Positions 7,613 through 16,264 of a DNA stretch of 64,000 nucleotides are shown here, in pieces. The number at the start of each line of letters is the position of its first letter. The first letter of the stretch is position 1. A model generated the notes under the pieces. It did not search any database, was not told where the DNA came from, and was given only the letters and a program-made list of their open reading frames with translations. Both the position numbers and the translations under genes were made by a program. The DNA comes from Pseudomaricurvus hydrocarbonicus. Its GTDB lineage: Bacteria; Pseudomonadota; Gammaproteobacteria; Pseudomonadales; Cellvibrionaceae. The DNA is taken from positions 62,001-126,000 of the forward strand of contig NZ_JAAONZ010000017.1 of NCBI RefSeq assembly GCF_011602365.1, given 5' to 3'.

Positions 7613-8801
7613 ATCGCTTCAAGGCACTTACTATGACGGCAAGCGGTCCGGCCGTCATAGCGGGGTGATGTCGGTTGATGAGTCCGGTCTGGTCACGATC
7701 AACGGCGTCAGCTGCCCGGACTGTCAATTTGCCGAGCTGACCATTACGCCGCGGATCGGCAACGCGTCCAGAACCCTCTCTTTCCCGGACGAGGCTTTTT
7801 TTGAGACCCGCGACAATGACACCATAGACAGCCTGATTCGTAAGCATACCCCCAGCAGACGCCACAACCTGCTGCACTCGCTCGAATCCAAACTGCGCTA
7901 CATCGTGCTGGCCGTGGTGGTCATCACCGCCGGCGTGCTGGGCTTTGTGAATTATGGTATCCCCGCCATCAGCAAACACATTGCCTTTTCGCTCTCGCCA
8001 GAAGTGTCAACCCAGCTGGCCGACACCTCACTTGAACAACTGGATGACTTTTATTTTTCCCGCACGCAGCTGCCCAAAGCCCGCCGCGAGACCATAAACC
8101 AATTGTTCCTGGACAATCTGCCAGAGACCACCGCATCCCCCTATCGCTATCAGCTGCACTTTCGCCAAGGCAATGCGATTGGCCCTAACGCCTTTGCCCT
8201 GCCCAATGGCAGTGTCATTATCACGGACGAACTGGTCAACCTGGCTGCAGACGATCGGGAAATCCTGGCCATCCTTTATCACGAGATGGGTCACGTTCAC
8301 TACCGGCATTCACTGCGTCAGGTTATCCAGGGCGCTGGCATCCTGGCAGTTTCGGTGTGGCTGACCGGCGATTTCGATTCGCTCTTTGACTGGACGGCCG
8401 CCGTGCCCGCGTTTCTGGTGCAACGAAAATATTCCCGCGACATGGAAACCGAAGCGGACGACTACTCACTGGAAAAAATGCTGCAGAGCCGGATAGACCC
8501 CATGCACTTCGTCAACATCATGACCCGGATGCAGGCGTACACCCCCGAGCCCCACAAAAAAACCAAGCCGGACGGCTCGCCGCAGCACACAGCCAATACC
8601 GACATCGCCGACGGCAATCCGGATTCAGGGACGGGGCCAAGCCCAAAAGCCGAAGCAGAGACAGAAACAGAAACAGAAATGAAGAGTAAGAGTCCGGTGG
8701 CAGAGCGCATCGTCAACCTTCTCAGCTCTCACCCCAACACGGAATCGAGGATGGACAGGTTCCGATCAGCGTCGAGCTCCACCCAACCGCAACGGGAGTG
8801 A
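7599..8801 (+). CDS. M48-family membrane-anchored metalloprotease
   Basis: Predicted zinc metalloprotease of 400 residues. A soluble N-terminal β-rich part (ESLQGTYYDGKRSGRHSG, common ahead of such proteases) is followed by one membrane helix (~residues 102–122). The M48 domain carries the zinc site H228-E-M-G-H232 and the distal ligand E285 (METEADDYS). The C-terminal ~70 residues are low-complexity, with a Glu/Thr run encoded by ACAGAA repeats (~8660–8680). The ATG at 7599 inside the end of the DUF898 gene is preferred because homology begins there, but the ribosome site is weak and ATG 7584 remains possible. It ends 5 bases from the convergent mtfA gene. Confidence 0.82.
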   Translation: MSPSESLQGTYYDGKRSGRHSGVMSVDESGLVTINGVSCPDCQFAELTITPRIGNASRTLSFPDEAFFETRDNDTIDSLIRKHTPSRRHNLLHSLESKLRYIVLAVVVITAGVLGFVNYGIPAISKHIAFSLSPEVSTQLADTSLEQLDDFYFSRTQLPKARRETINQLFLDNLPETTASPYRYQLHFRQGNAIGPNAFALPNGSVIITDELVNLAADDREILAILYHEMGHVHYRHSLRQVIQGAGILAVSVWLTGDFDSLFDWTAAVPAFLVQRKYSRDMETEADDYSLEKMLQSRIDPMHFVNIMTRMQAYTPEPHKKTKPDGSPQHTANTDIADGNPDSGTGPSPKAEAETETETEMKSKSPVAERIVNLLSSHPNTESRMDRFRSASSSTQPQRE

Positions 8802-8814
8802 CGCCGTCACTCCC
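8794..8814. terminator. Hairpin over the convergent M48 and mtfA stops
   Basis: GGGAGTGAC-N3-GTCACTCCC is a 9-bp stem that contains both stop codons of the converging genes. It may serve both strands but lacks a clear U-run. Confidence 0.5.
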
Positions 8815-9625
8815 ACAACACCGGGTCGAGACGGTAATAGCGCTGAAATTGCTGATACAGTTCAGGGTGCTTGTGCTTCAATTGCACCGGCTTCTCAAAA
8901 AAGGCCTCGGTCACCACCGCAAAAAACTCGGCCGCTGACGTCGCCCCATAGCTGTCAATGACATCATCGTGATGCTGACAGAGCCTCTCGTACTCGCGCG
9001 ACAACACCGTCGCCCAGTCCTGATATTGTGAACGATCGGCCAGAATTGGCAGGCCATCCATGCGGTTGTTTTCTTCATCGAGTTTATGGGCAAATTCGTG
9101 CATCACCACATTGTGGCCGTCGCGGCCGTCACGCGCCCCCTGAATCACCTGATCCCAGGCGACAATCACCGGCCCCCGATGCCAGGATTCTCCGGCCCGG
9201 GCACTCACCGACTCCGAGTGCAAGGCGCCGTCCCGCTCAGTGACATTGGCCACATAGGTTTGCGGATACACCAGAATGGTTTCAAAACCGGGAAAGTATT
9301 CCACCCCGGTATTGAGGATCAGCAGGCAAGCCTGGGCGGCGATCAACACCCGCACTTCATCGGTGATGCTGAAACCACTGCAACCGACAAACACCTTCTC
9401 TTGCAGAAACACATTGATGTGCCCTTCCAGTTTTCGTTGCAGGTCCACAGGCAGTTTTCGATAGAGCGGGAAGTCGTCGGCCAGCACCTGACGCCAGGCT
9501 TGCGGAAAGGGAGCGGACATCAACACCGCCCGCTGTTTGCGTTTGCGCGCCCTGAGCCACTGACCGCCCCAACGATAAAGCAGGTAACCCACAACCGGGC
9601 TGAGTAAAATCACATAGAGAATCAT
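8807..9625 (-). CDS. mtfA: MtfA-type zinc-dependent peptidase (M90)
   Basis: The 272-residue length matches E. coli MtfA (265), which is an aminopeptidase-like protein and titrates the glucose repressor Mlc. One N-terminal membrane helix (residues 1–18) is followed by the M90 domain. The HEFAH motif at 176–180, with DEENNRMDG just after, is the metal site, and the later TEAFFEKP segment supplies the third acidic region. ATG 9625 is the only start that keeps the helix. The peptidase class is supported by motifs. An Mlc-linked role is not, as no PTS genes are nearby. Confidence 0.87.
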   Translation of the reverse strand: MILYVILLSPVVGYLLYRWGGQWLRARKRKQRAVLMSAPFPQAWRQVLADDFPLYRKLPVDLQRKLEGHINVFLQEKVFVGCSGFSITDEVRVLIAAQACLLILNTGVEYFPGFETILVYPQTYVANVTERDGALHSESVSARAGESWHRGPVIVAWDQVIQGARDGRDGHNVVMHEFAHKLDEENNRMDGLPILADRSQYQDWATVLSREYERLCQHHDDVIDSYGATSAAEFFAVVTEAFFEKPVQLKHKHPELYQQFQRYYRLDPVLWE

Positions 9626-9660
9626 GGGGACAGTTTACCTTGAGATTGCCAGTGGCTTTT

Positions 9661-9765
9661 CATGTTCGCGCTCCGCTGTTTCAGGTTAGTGCTCAGTCGT
9701 GTCAGGTTGCTGCTCAATCGTGTCAGGTTAGTGCTTCATTGTGTCATGTTCGCGCCCCATCGTGG
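9661..9765 (+). repeat. Five 21-bp imperfect tandem repeats
   Basis: Units begin at 9661, 9682, 9703, 9724 and 9745. The first and last share CATGTTCGCG and the middle three share CAGGTT(A/G)(G/C)TGCT. The array lies between the start of mtfA and the 3' end of the merR-type gene, with no gene over it. Confidence 0.9.
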
Positions 9766-9797
9766 CTTTTCAACGACAACGAAGCCCGCGGTATGAG

Positions 9798-10703
9798 CTA
9801 CTGTCGCTGCAACAAAAACTGCAAACAATCTTGCAGATCCGGGTAGACTTTTACCACAGAATCAGCGCCCGCCAGCACCCCGGCCGTGCCGCACAACAAC
9901 AGGTTCAGCTGCTCGCTGGCAGCAGCCTGAAGCCGCTGTTTTTCATCACCGCGCCAGACGCCGTCCTGATAAAAAATGACGCGCGCAGCGTGCAGTTGCC
10001 CGGCCAGTGCCAGACTATCCGCCAGAGTGAAGGGCCGGCACAGCAGCTGCACCGGATAGCTCGCATCCGCCAGCTCCATGGCCATCAGGCACAAGCGCCA
10101 CAGCGGCGTGTTGTCGCCAACCACCAGTGTCAGCGGAGTGGCCTTGCGGGTCCCCTTGCCATTTAACCGAAACAGGGTGTAACGCACCAGTTCACTCTCG
10201 GCCAGCAGGTAACCCGCCTGACTCTCTTCCTGAGCCAGGCGCGCAAAGGCCGGCTCCATGAGTTGTTGCCGGCAGACACTGGACGGGTAGTTTAAAAAAC
10301 TCTGATCAATTAACTGTTCGATGTGACGGTACTCGCACGCGTGCACCGCGGCCAGCAGGGCATCGACCGATTCTGCCCAGCTGCCCGAGCTGTCGGACAG
10401 TGCTGCGGTCTCATTCGCGGGCTTCCCCTCCTTAGCCACCGACTCGTCAGTAGAAGCCCCCTGCGACAACAAGGCCTTCACCCGCTTTAACGGTACACCA
10501 CGGGCCACCAGAGACAGGATCTTCTCCACCGTCGCCACATCATCTTCTGAATATAACCGGTGCCCCTTATCCGTTCGCTGGGGAACCAGCAAGCCATAGC
10601 GACGTTCCCAGGCCCGGATGGTCACGGTATTCACCTGGGTACGTGCACTCAGCTCGCGGATGGGAAACCCGGACAGCTCGTTTTTTGCGCCTTTCGACGA
10701 CAT
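9798..10703 (-). CDS. MerR-family regulator, LitR/CarH-like, lacking B12-ligand residues
   Basis: The N-terminal MerR helix-turn-helix is clear: FPIRELSARTQVNTVTIRAWERRYGLLVP, then GHRLYSEDDV. The C-terminal ~190 residues match the helical bundle plus Rossmann-like domain of CarH/LitR photoreceptors. The cobalamin-binding residues appear to be missing: where DxHxxG is expected the chain reads GDNTPLW, and the E-H pair position reads SELVRY. It may therefore be a B12-independent member that senses light or stress through a partner. ATG 10703 has AGAAAGGA 6 bases upstream, and ATG 10727 adds 8 extra residues. It is divergent from the DUF523–photolyase genes and probably represses them and itself. 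Confidence 0.82.
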   Translation of the reverse strand: MSSKGAKNELSGFPIRELSARTQVNTVTIRAWERRYGLLVPQRTDKGHRLYSEDDVATVEKILSLVARGVPLKRVKALLSQGASTDESVAKEGKPANETAALSDSSGSWAESVDALLAAVHACEYRHIEQLIDQSFLNYPSSVCRQQLMEPAFARLAQEESQAGYLLAESELVRYTLFRLNGKGTRKATPLTLVVGDNTPLWRLCLMAMELADASYPVQLLCRPFTLADSLALAGQLHAARVIFYQDGVWRGDEKQRLQAAASEQLNLLLCGTAGVLAGADSVVKVYPDLQDCLQFLLQRQ

Positions 10704-10752
10704 AACCAATCCTTTCTGCACTCTCATGCGTATCGATGTTTACAGACATTGT

Positions 10753-10825
10753 CATACAAAACTGTGAGTTATACAAAAATAAAAGCTGTACAAGACAAAA
10801 CCTATACACTATATTTATTTGTACA
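10753..10825. promoter_or_regulatory. Phased array of five TRTACA-like hexamers (putative LitR-type operator)
   Basis: CATACA 10753, TATACA 10770, TGTACA 10787, TATACA 10803 and TGTACA 10820 are spaced 17, 17, 16 and 17 bases apart. The array fills the divergent promoter between the MerR-type regulator and the photolyase cluster. On the minus strand TTGTCT-N17-TGTATA would make a promoter for the regulator within the array. Confidence 0.65.
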
Positions 10826-10953
10826 ACTTTGATAACCCTTGTCAGTAACCGTTAATGAAGGCAGCTGAACCACAACACCCCCTGCCATCAAAGATCATTG
10901 ACCCTCGCTGACAGCGCATTGATCCACAGCACTTTTGCACCGGAGAAATCACC

Positions 10954-12057
10954 ATGAACCACGAATCAGTCATTGCCAGCGACCGGTCTACTCAACAGTC
11001 CTCGACTAAACTGCCCTCTGACACCGCTTCCAGCCTGCCCACCCAATCCCGGAGTGAACTGCAGGTTGGCCTGAGCGCGTGCCTTGCCGGGCAGCCTGTG
11101 CGCTACAACGGTGGGCACAGCCAGTCGCGGCTGTGCCTGAACCTGCTGAGCCAGCATTTTCACTTTCGCACCTTTTGCCCGGAAGTGGCCGCAGGCTTCG
11201 GCACACCCCGCCCCACCCTGCGACTGATCGGGGACCCTGAGAACCCTCAGCTTGCGTATAGCAGTGCCAAAAAATCGGCCAGCCCGCTCGACAACAACAG
11301 TCCGTCACAGAGCCACCCGGATGAAGACCTGACCCGGCAATTGACCGAGGGTTTCAAAGAGAAACTGGAGGAGTTTCATGACCTGGACGGGTATATCCTG
11401 ATGAAGAACTCTCCCAGTTGCGGTCTCGAACGAGTCAAGGTGTATCAGTCTAACGGTTACCCGCACCGGGAGCGGGCTCAGGGGCTGTTTGCCCACGCCT
11501 TGCAACAACGCTATCCGCTGATGCCCATAGAAGAAGAGGGCCGCTTGCACGATGCCAAACTGTTTGAAAATTTTGTGCTGCGCTTGTACGCCTACCACAA
11601 CTTTCGCAAAGAGGTGCTGAGCAACCCCAGCATGGGCAATTTGATTGCCTTTCACAGCAGCTATAAATACATTTTGATGGCCCACCACCAGCCCAGCTAC
11701 AAATCCCTGGGGCGTTTATTAGGGTATCAGCAAACCCCCAAAACCGAGTCGGAAACCCGCGCCGTCATTGACGAGTACTTCCCGATGTTTATGCAGGCGC
11801 TGTCGAAACCCGCCAACAAAAAAAATCACACCAACACCCTGTACCACATACTGGGCTACCTGAAAAAAACCGTGCCCTCAACGGCCCGGCAAAACATCGT
11901 CGACATCATCACCCATTATCAGCAAGGTGTGGTGCCGCTCATCACGCCACTGACGCTGCTCAAGCATTACATTGATCAATACGGTTCCGACTACATCCGT
12001 AAACAGCGCTACCTGCAGCCATACCCTTACAGCCTGGGTTGCGCCAACCGCTTGTAG
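10954..12057 (+). CDS. DUF523–DUF1722 fusion protein (YbgA-like), photolyase-linked
   Basis: A 367-residue two-domain protein. DUF523 covers residues ~36–190, with GLSACLAGQPVRYNGG, CPEVAAGFGTPRP and LMKNSPSCGLERVKVY, whose conserved cysteines suggest metal or nucleotide chemistry. DUF1722 covers ~225–345, with FHSSYKYILMAHHQPSYKSLGRLLG. The E. coli DUF1722 protein YbgA is encoded next to phr, and here too the photolyase follows 74 bp downstream. The first ~35 residues are Ser/Thr-rich and look disordered. The biochemical role is unproven. Membership in a light/UV-response operon is inferred from context. Confidence 0.87.
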   Translation: MNHESVIASDRSTQQSSTKLPSDTASSLPTQSRSELQVGLSACLAGQPVRYNGGHSQSRLCLNLLSQHFHFRTFCPEVAAGFGTPRPTLRLIGDPENPQLAYSSAKKSASPLDNNSPSQSHPDEDLTRQLTEGFKEKLEEFHDLDGYILMKNSPSCGLERVKVYQSNGYPHRERAQGLFAHALQQRYPLMPIEEEGRLHDAKLFENFVLRLYAYHNFRKEVLSNPSMGNLIAFHSSYKYILMAHHQPSYKSLGRLLGYQQTPKTESETRAVIDEYFPMFMQALSKPANKKNHTNTLYHILGYLKKTVPSTARQNIVDIITHYQQGVVPLITPLTLLKHYIDQYGSDYIRKQRYLQPYPYSLGCANRL

Positions 12058-12131
12058 CCACTTGTGGTTCATGAAGGTCACTGCGGTAGCAACCTGCCGT
12101 TGCATAAACCCATTTTTAATGAGCCTTAGCT

Positions 12132-13568
12132 ATGTCTGACTCCATCAGTATCCACTGGTTTCGCCAGGATCTTCGCCTCGCCGACAACCCGGCCCTGACT
12201 GCGGCAGCCGACAGTGATCAGGTGCTGCCGGTGTACATCCTGGACGATCAGCACAGCGGAGAGTTTGCTCCGGGCGAAGCCAGCCAGTGGTGGTTGCACC
12301 ACTCGCTGGCATCACTGAATCAATCCCTGAACGCCAAGCTCAACCTTTATAAGGGTGATCCTCTGACGATCCTGATTGAGCTGTGTTGTCGCCTGAATGT
12401 CACCAAAGTGTTTTGGAACCGCTGCTACGAACCCTGGCAGATGAGTCGCGACATCCAGATCAAGCAGCTGCTTAATGGCGCCGGTATTCACGCGCAAAGT
12501 TTCAATGCGTCCCTGTTGAGTGAACCCTGGACTGTGCTGAAGAATGACAACACCCCTTACAAGGTGTTCACGCCTTATTATCAGCGCGCCTACGCCACGG
12601 CCCAACCCGACAGCGTCGCGCTGCCCGCCCCCGCGTCGTTAAACTGTCTGCACGATGACCGCCAGAGCCTGCCTCTGGATGACCTGCAGCTGCAGCCCAA
12701 CGTTTGCTGGTACGGGGGATTGGAAAAAAGCTGGTGCCCCGGTGAACAAGGTGCCCAGACAGCACTGCACGGGTTTCTGGAACATGGCTTGGCACACTAC
12801 AAAGAGGGGCGAGACTTTCCCGCCCAGGACAATGTGTCGCGGCTCTCACCACACCTGCATTTCGGCGAAATATCTCCGCAACAGGTTTGGCGCCACGCGG
12901 ACAAAACGGTGGACGGCAATAACATCGAACACTTCAAGCGTGAATTGATGTGGCGTGAGTTCTCCTATTACCTGCTGTACCACTGGCCGAAGCTGCCGCG
13001 GGAAAATCTCAAAAGCGCGTTTGACCACTTTCCCTGGCAGGACAACCCCGCCTGGCTGTCCCTGTGGCAACAGGGGCTGACCGGCTATCCGCTGGTCGAT
13101 GCCGGCATGCGAGAGCTGTGGCAGACCGGCTTTATGCACAACCGGGTGCGCATGGTCACCGCGTCTTTTTTAGTGAAAAACCTGCTGATTCACTGGCGCC
13201 ATGGCGCCGCCTGGTTTTGGGATTGTCTGGTCGACGCCGACCTGGCCAGCAACAGCGCCAGCTGGCAATGGGTGGCGGGGTGCGGCACCGACGCCTCACC
13301 CTATTTCAGAATTTTTAACCCCGTCACCCAGGGCGAAAAATTTGACCCGGACGGCGCCTATACCCGCCGCTTTGTGCCGGAACTGCAACACCTGCCGGAC
13401 AAATACTTGTTCAAACCCTGGGAGGCGCCCGCCGAGGTATTGGAGAACGCCCGTGTCACCCTGGGGGAGGATTACCCGATGCCCGTGGTCGATATCAAGA
13501 CCTCTCGGCAAACCGCTCTGGACGCCCTGCAAGCGTCCAAAGACTTCCAGCAGGAGTTCGCCCACTAA
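12132..13568 (+). CDS. phrB: Deoxyribodipyrimidine photolyase (class I CPD)
   Basis: Repairs UV-induced cyclobutane pyrimidine dimers using blue light and FADH-. Its 478 residues are typical (E. coli 472). The N-terminal antenna domain starts IHWFRQDLRLADNPAL. The FAD-binding helical domain carries REFSYYLLYHWP, MRELWQTGFMHNRVRMVTASF and the signature WQWVAGCGTDASPYFRIFNP near residues 374–393. The asparagine/histidine pair in FMHNRVRM fits photolyase rather than cryptochrome. It is probably co-transcribed with the preceding DUF523–DUF1722 gene. Confidence 0.95.
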   Translation: MSDSISIHWFRQDLRLADNPALTAAADSDQVLPVYILDDQHSGEFAPGEASQWWLHHSLASLNQSLNAKLNLYKGDPLTILIELCCRLNVTKVFWNRCYEPWQMSRDIQIKQLLNGAGIHAQSFNASLLSEPWTVLKNDNTPYKVFTPYYQRAYATAQPDSVALPAPASLNCLHDDRQSLPLDDLQLQPNVCWYGGLEKSWCPGEQGAQTALHGFLEHGLAHYKEGRDFPAQDNVSRLSPHLHFGEISPQQVWRHADKTVDGNNIEHFKRELMWREFSYYLLYHWPKLPRENLKSAFDHFPWQDNPAWLSLWQQGLTGYPLVDAGMRELWQTGFMHNRVRMVTASFLVKNLLIHWRHGAAWFWDCLVDADLASNSASWQWVAGCGTDASPYFRIFNPVTQGEKFDPDGAYTRRFVPELQHLPDKYLFKPWEAPAEVLENARVTLGEDYPMPVVDIKTSRQTALDALQASKDFQQEFAH

Positions 13569-13592
13569 AGATCAAGGGAAACCGTCTACGGC

Positions 13593-14708
13593 TCAATCGA
13601 CCAAACGATTGTACTGCCGCATCACCGCCTGCAACGCGCGATGGTCAATGGCATCCAGGGTGTGTCCGGCCGGCTTGAAGGTCGGCACCGTCTCCGCCGC
13701 CACCATGGCATTGAGCACGGCCTCTTCCACGGCCTGCACCGCCGCTTCGTGGATGACATCACAATGGGCATCGTTCACCGCTTCCATGGTGAACGAGCGC
13801 GGCTGCTCCGCTCCCAGCGCCGGCATGTGAAAATCGTTGGCAGTCGAAAAGGCGAGCATAATATCGCCCGAAAAATGTCCGCCGTAACTGCCCGTGCGGC
13901 CAATGCCCATGGCGCCCCGCTTGGCCAGTCGCTGCAACTGAATGGGCAGCATGGGCACGTCGGTTGCCAGAATGACAATGATGGATCCGGTCTCATGCCC
14001 GGTGGTCCCGGACACCAACGCGTTTTCTGTCAGGTGCTGGCCCACTGGCACGCCGCAGACGCTGAACTCCGGTCGCAAACCGTAATTCGACTGCACAAAC
14101 GCCGCCACGGTGTAGCCCTGCCCCATGATATCAATAACCCGCGAGCTGGTGCCCGAACCGCCTTTGAACTCATAGGTTTGCATGCCGGCTCCGCCACCGA
14201 CATTGCCTTCGTCAATCGCACCGGTGGTGGCGGAGTTCAAAGCTTCCAGCACGTGCTCTTGTGTAACGTGCTGCCCCCGAATGTCATTCACCATACCGTC
14301 ATAGGTTTCGGCAATGACCGGCATGGCCCAGGAATGATACTCATCGTAATACTCGCGGTACTGCTCGATCATCCACGCCGTGGTGGCATGGTGCGCAACA
14401 CCGACAGAGTGCGTATTGGTAATGCAAATAGGGCTGAGGAAATACCCGGCATCCTGAATCCAGTGGGAACCGGTCAACTCGCCATTACCATTGAGATCAA
14501 ATTGCCCCGCCCAGACCGGGTTGGGTTGCTGCTGGCGGCCGCGTGGCAAAATGGCCGTGACGCCGGTATAAATCTGATGACCAGTCTGCGCGGCTCGTCC
14601 CATAATGGTGCTATAGCCGACTTCGACGCCGGGAACATCGGTGATGGCATTCCACCGACCCGGGGTGCCGGACAACGGTAACCCTAAATCTCTTGCTCTT
14701 GGCTTCAT
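13593..14708 (-). CDS. DmpA-type P1 (S58) aminopeptidase
   Basis: N-terminal-nucleophile aminopeptidase of the DmpA/β-aminopeptidase family, made as a proenzyme that self-cleaves before a serine. In these 371 residues the expected site is G241|S242 in TGHETGSIIVILATDVP, matching Gly249–Ser250 of DmpA. NTHSVGVAHHATTAW, EGNVGGGAGMQTYEFKGGSG and the MGIGRTGSYGGHFSGD motif also fit. No signal peptide is seen. It lies 144 bp downstream of an MFS transporter on the same strand, which suggests import followed by hydrolysis of small peptides or amides. D-aminopeptidase or β-aminopeptidase specificity cannot be told. Confidence 0.9.
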   Translation of the reverse strand: MKPRARDLGLPLSGTPGRWNAITDVPGVEVGYSTIMGRAAQTGHQIYTGVTAILPRGRQQQPNPVWAGQFDLNGNGELTGSHWIQDAGYFLSPICITNTHSVGVAHHATTAWMIEQYREYYDEYHSWAMPVIAETYDGMVNDIRGQHVTQEHVLEALNSATTGAIDEGNVGGGAGMQTYEFKGGSGTSSRVIDIMGQGYTVAAFVQSNYGLRPEFSVCGVPVGQHLTENALVSGTTGHETGSIIVILATDVPMLPIQLQRLAKRGAMGIGRTGSYGGHFSGDIMLAFSTANDFHMPALGAEQPRSFTMEAVNDAHCDVIHEAAVQAVEEAVLNAMVAAETVPTFKPAGHTLDAIDHRALQAVMRQYNRLVD

Positions 14709-14852
14709 CGTGTTGTTCTCTTAATGATCGACAGGCTAACGGTGTTCCGAGATACGGCCTGCAGGCACCATGCGTTGATAACCTCCGCATTGCGCTTTTT
14801 AAAAAGTAAGGGGGATGCCCGGCTTAACGCCGCACACCTTATACAGCAACTG

Positions 14853-16004
14853 TTATGCGGCCACCGTTTTTCGGTTGGGGTGTTTAATGGCCGCGAAGAC
14901 AAACAACAGCAGACTGAGAGTGACGCCGGCGATCGCCAGGACATTCACGGCAAAGAAGTTATCGGCGCTGACAAACAGCGCCGCCACACCCGGCCCGACG
15001 GCGGCTCCCAGGGCGTGAAAAGCCGGAGCGGCTGCCACACTGCGACCACTGTCATCAGCGGCATTGACGGCCGCGTATTGATACGCCAATGAAAAATTCC
15101 AGCTGAAGTTATACAGCGCCAGTGCCAGCAAATAGCTTTTTTCATCGATACGGCCCACCAACATCAGCAACGCCCCCACCATGATCAGCGCCCCCACGGC
15201 CAGGGGAAGTAAGCGACCATAACGCTCACCACACCAGGACGCCAGCAAGGCGCCGGGCACACCAAACGCCACACCAACGGCCAGACTTTCACCAATTACG
15301 GCAGGCGAAAAGCCACTGTCGGCGCCCATTCTTTCGATGTAGGTCCACACCACACCCACGTTAAAGAAAAACATAAAGCAGCCCAGCAGGGCGAACAGAA
15401 CCGCCGAGCTGACAACCCGTTTTTTCTCAACGGACGTCGGCATCACCAGACCCGAGGCCGGCAGCCACCACAACAATACGAGCGCCACAACCTCCAGGCC
15501 AATCAGTAACCCCAGCACTGCCTCAAGCCCGTATTGCGCCACCACCACCGGCAAGCCCAGCAAGCCGACAATCTGAAAACTCACCTGCGCCGCCACAGAA
15601 AAACCAAAACACCGATCCGCCTGCGGGTGATCGGACAACACCGTCAGGGCAATGGAATAGGCGGCACCGCCGCCCACCCCCACCAGACATTGCAACACCA
15701 CAAACGCGGGAAAACTGGTCACCCAAAGGCTCAACACATTGCCACACAACATCGCGCCCAGGGCCAGCAACGCCGACCACTGCCAATTGACTTTGCGTAT
15801 CCAAAAAATGGCGGCCACCGAACTGAGCGCCGAGCCGCCCATGATGAACGTTGCCAAAAAGCCAATCTGCGACTCTGTCAGCGCAAACCGCTGGGCCACC
15901 GCACCGACAAACAGCGGCAGGATCAGAAAGCCGGCCATGGCGATGACACTCACCAGAACGCCGGCAGTGACAGAGGATGAACTTTGAACGGTGTGCTGTT
16001 TCAC
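14853..16004 (-). CDS. MFS transporter (12 TM)
   Basis: A 383-residue major facilitator with about 12 membrane helices and very short termini. The motif-A-like loop after helix 2 is poorly conserved (WIRKVNWQ). The second half has LLASWCGERYGRLLPLAVGA, a motif-A-like turn. The start is GTG 16004 with AAGGGGG 4 bases upstream. It is followed by the DmpA-type peptidase and preceded by a TonB receptor gene on the same strand, suggesting that one compound crosses the outer and then the inner membrane. The substrate is unknown. Confidence 0.8.
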   Translation of the reverse strand: MKQHTVQSSSSVTAGVLVSVIAMAGFLILPLFVGAVAQRFALTESQIGFLATFIMGGSALSSVAAIFWIRKVNWQWSALLALGAMLCGNVLSLWVTSFPAFVVLQCLVGVGGGAAYSIALTVLSDHPQADRCFGFSVAAQVSFQIVGLLGLPVVVAQYGLEAVLGLLIGLEVVALVLLWWLPASGLVMPTSVEKKRVVSSAVLFALLGCFMFFFNVGVVWTYIERMGADSGFSPAVIGESLAVGVAFGVPGALLASWCGERYGRLLPLAVGALIMVGALLMLVGRIDEKSYLLALALYNFSWNFSLAYQYAAVNAADDSGRSVAAAPAFHALGAAVGPGVAALFVSADNFFAVNVLAIAGVTLSLLLFVFAAIKHPNRKTVAA

Positions 16005-16194
16005 ACAGCCCCCTTTACTTAATAAGAAAAAATGATCGGCTTAGTCACCGCGAATGAACGGGTGTCTAAAACACAAACGGCTAGAGAGATGTCTTACCTT
16101 AGCGATTGACATAACCCTAACCGTTTTCAAAAGCACTGTCGTCCCCCCCAACCCAATCTGTATTTTAAGGCTTGTTTTGGGGCTTGTTTTAAGA

Positions 16195-16216
16195 CTGTAC
16201 AACAACGGTTGTACAG
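16195..16216. promoter_or_regulatory. 22-bp inverted repeat upstream of the MFS gene
   Basis: CTGTACAAC-N4-GTTGTACAG, perfect 9-bp arms, between the TonB receptor stop and the MFS start. Two GGCTTGTTTT direct repeats lie beside it (16169–16190). No U-run follows, so an operator is more likely than a terminator. Confidence 0.5.
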
Positions 16217-16264
16217 CTTCAGCGTAAAACACGCACTTAGGTCTTCACAGCCCTAGCCTGGGTG

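Noticed and set aside
9640-9846. Plus-strand small frame with heptapeptide repeats and a Cys-rich end
   Set aside because: The repeats are DNA-level 21-bp tandem copies, the Cys-rich end is antisense to the regulator C-terminus, and no ribosome site is present.
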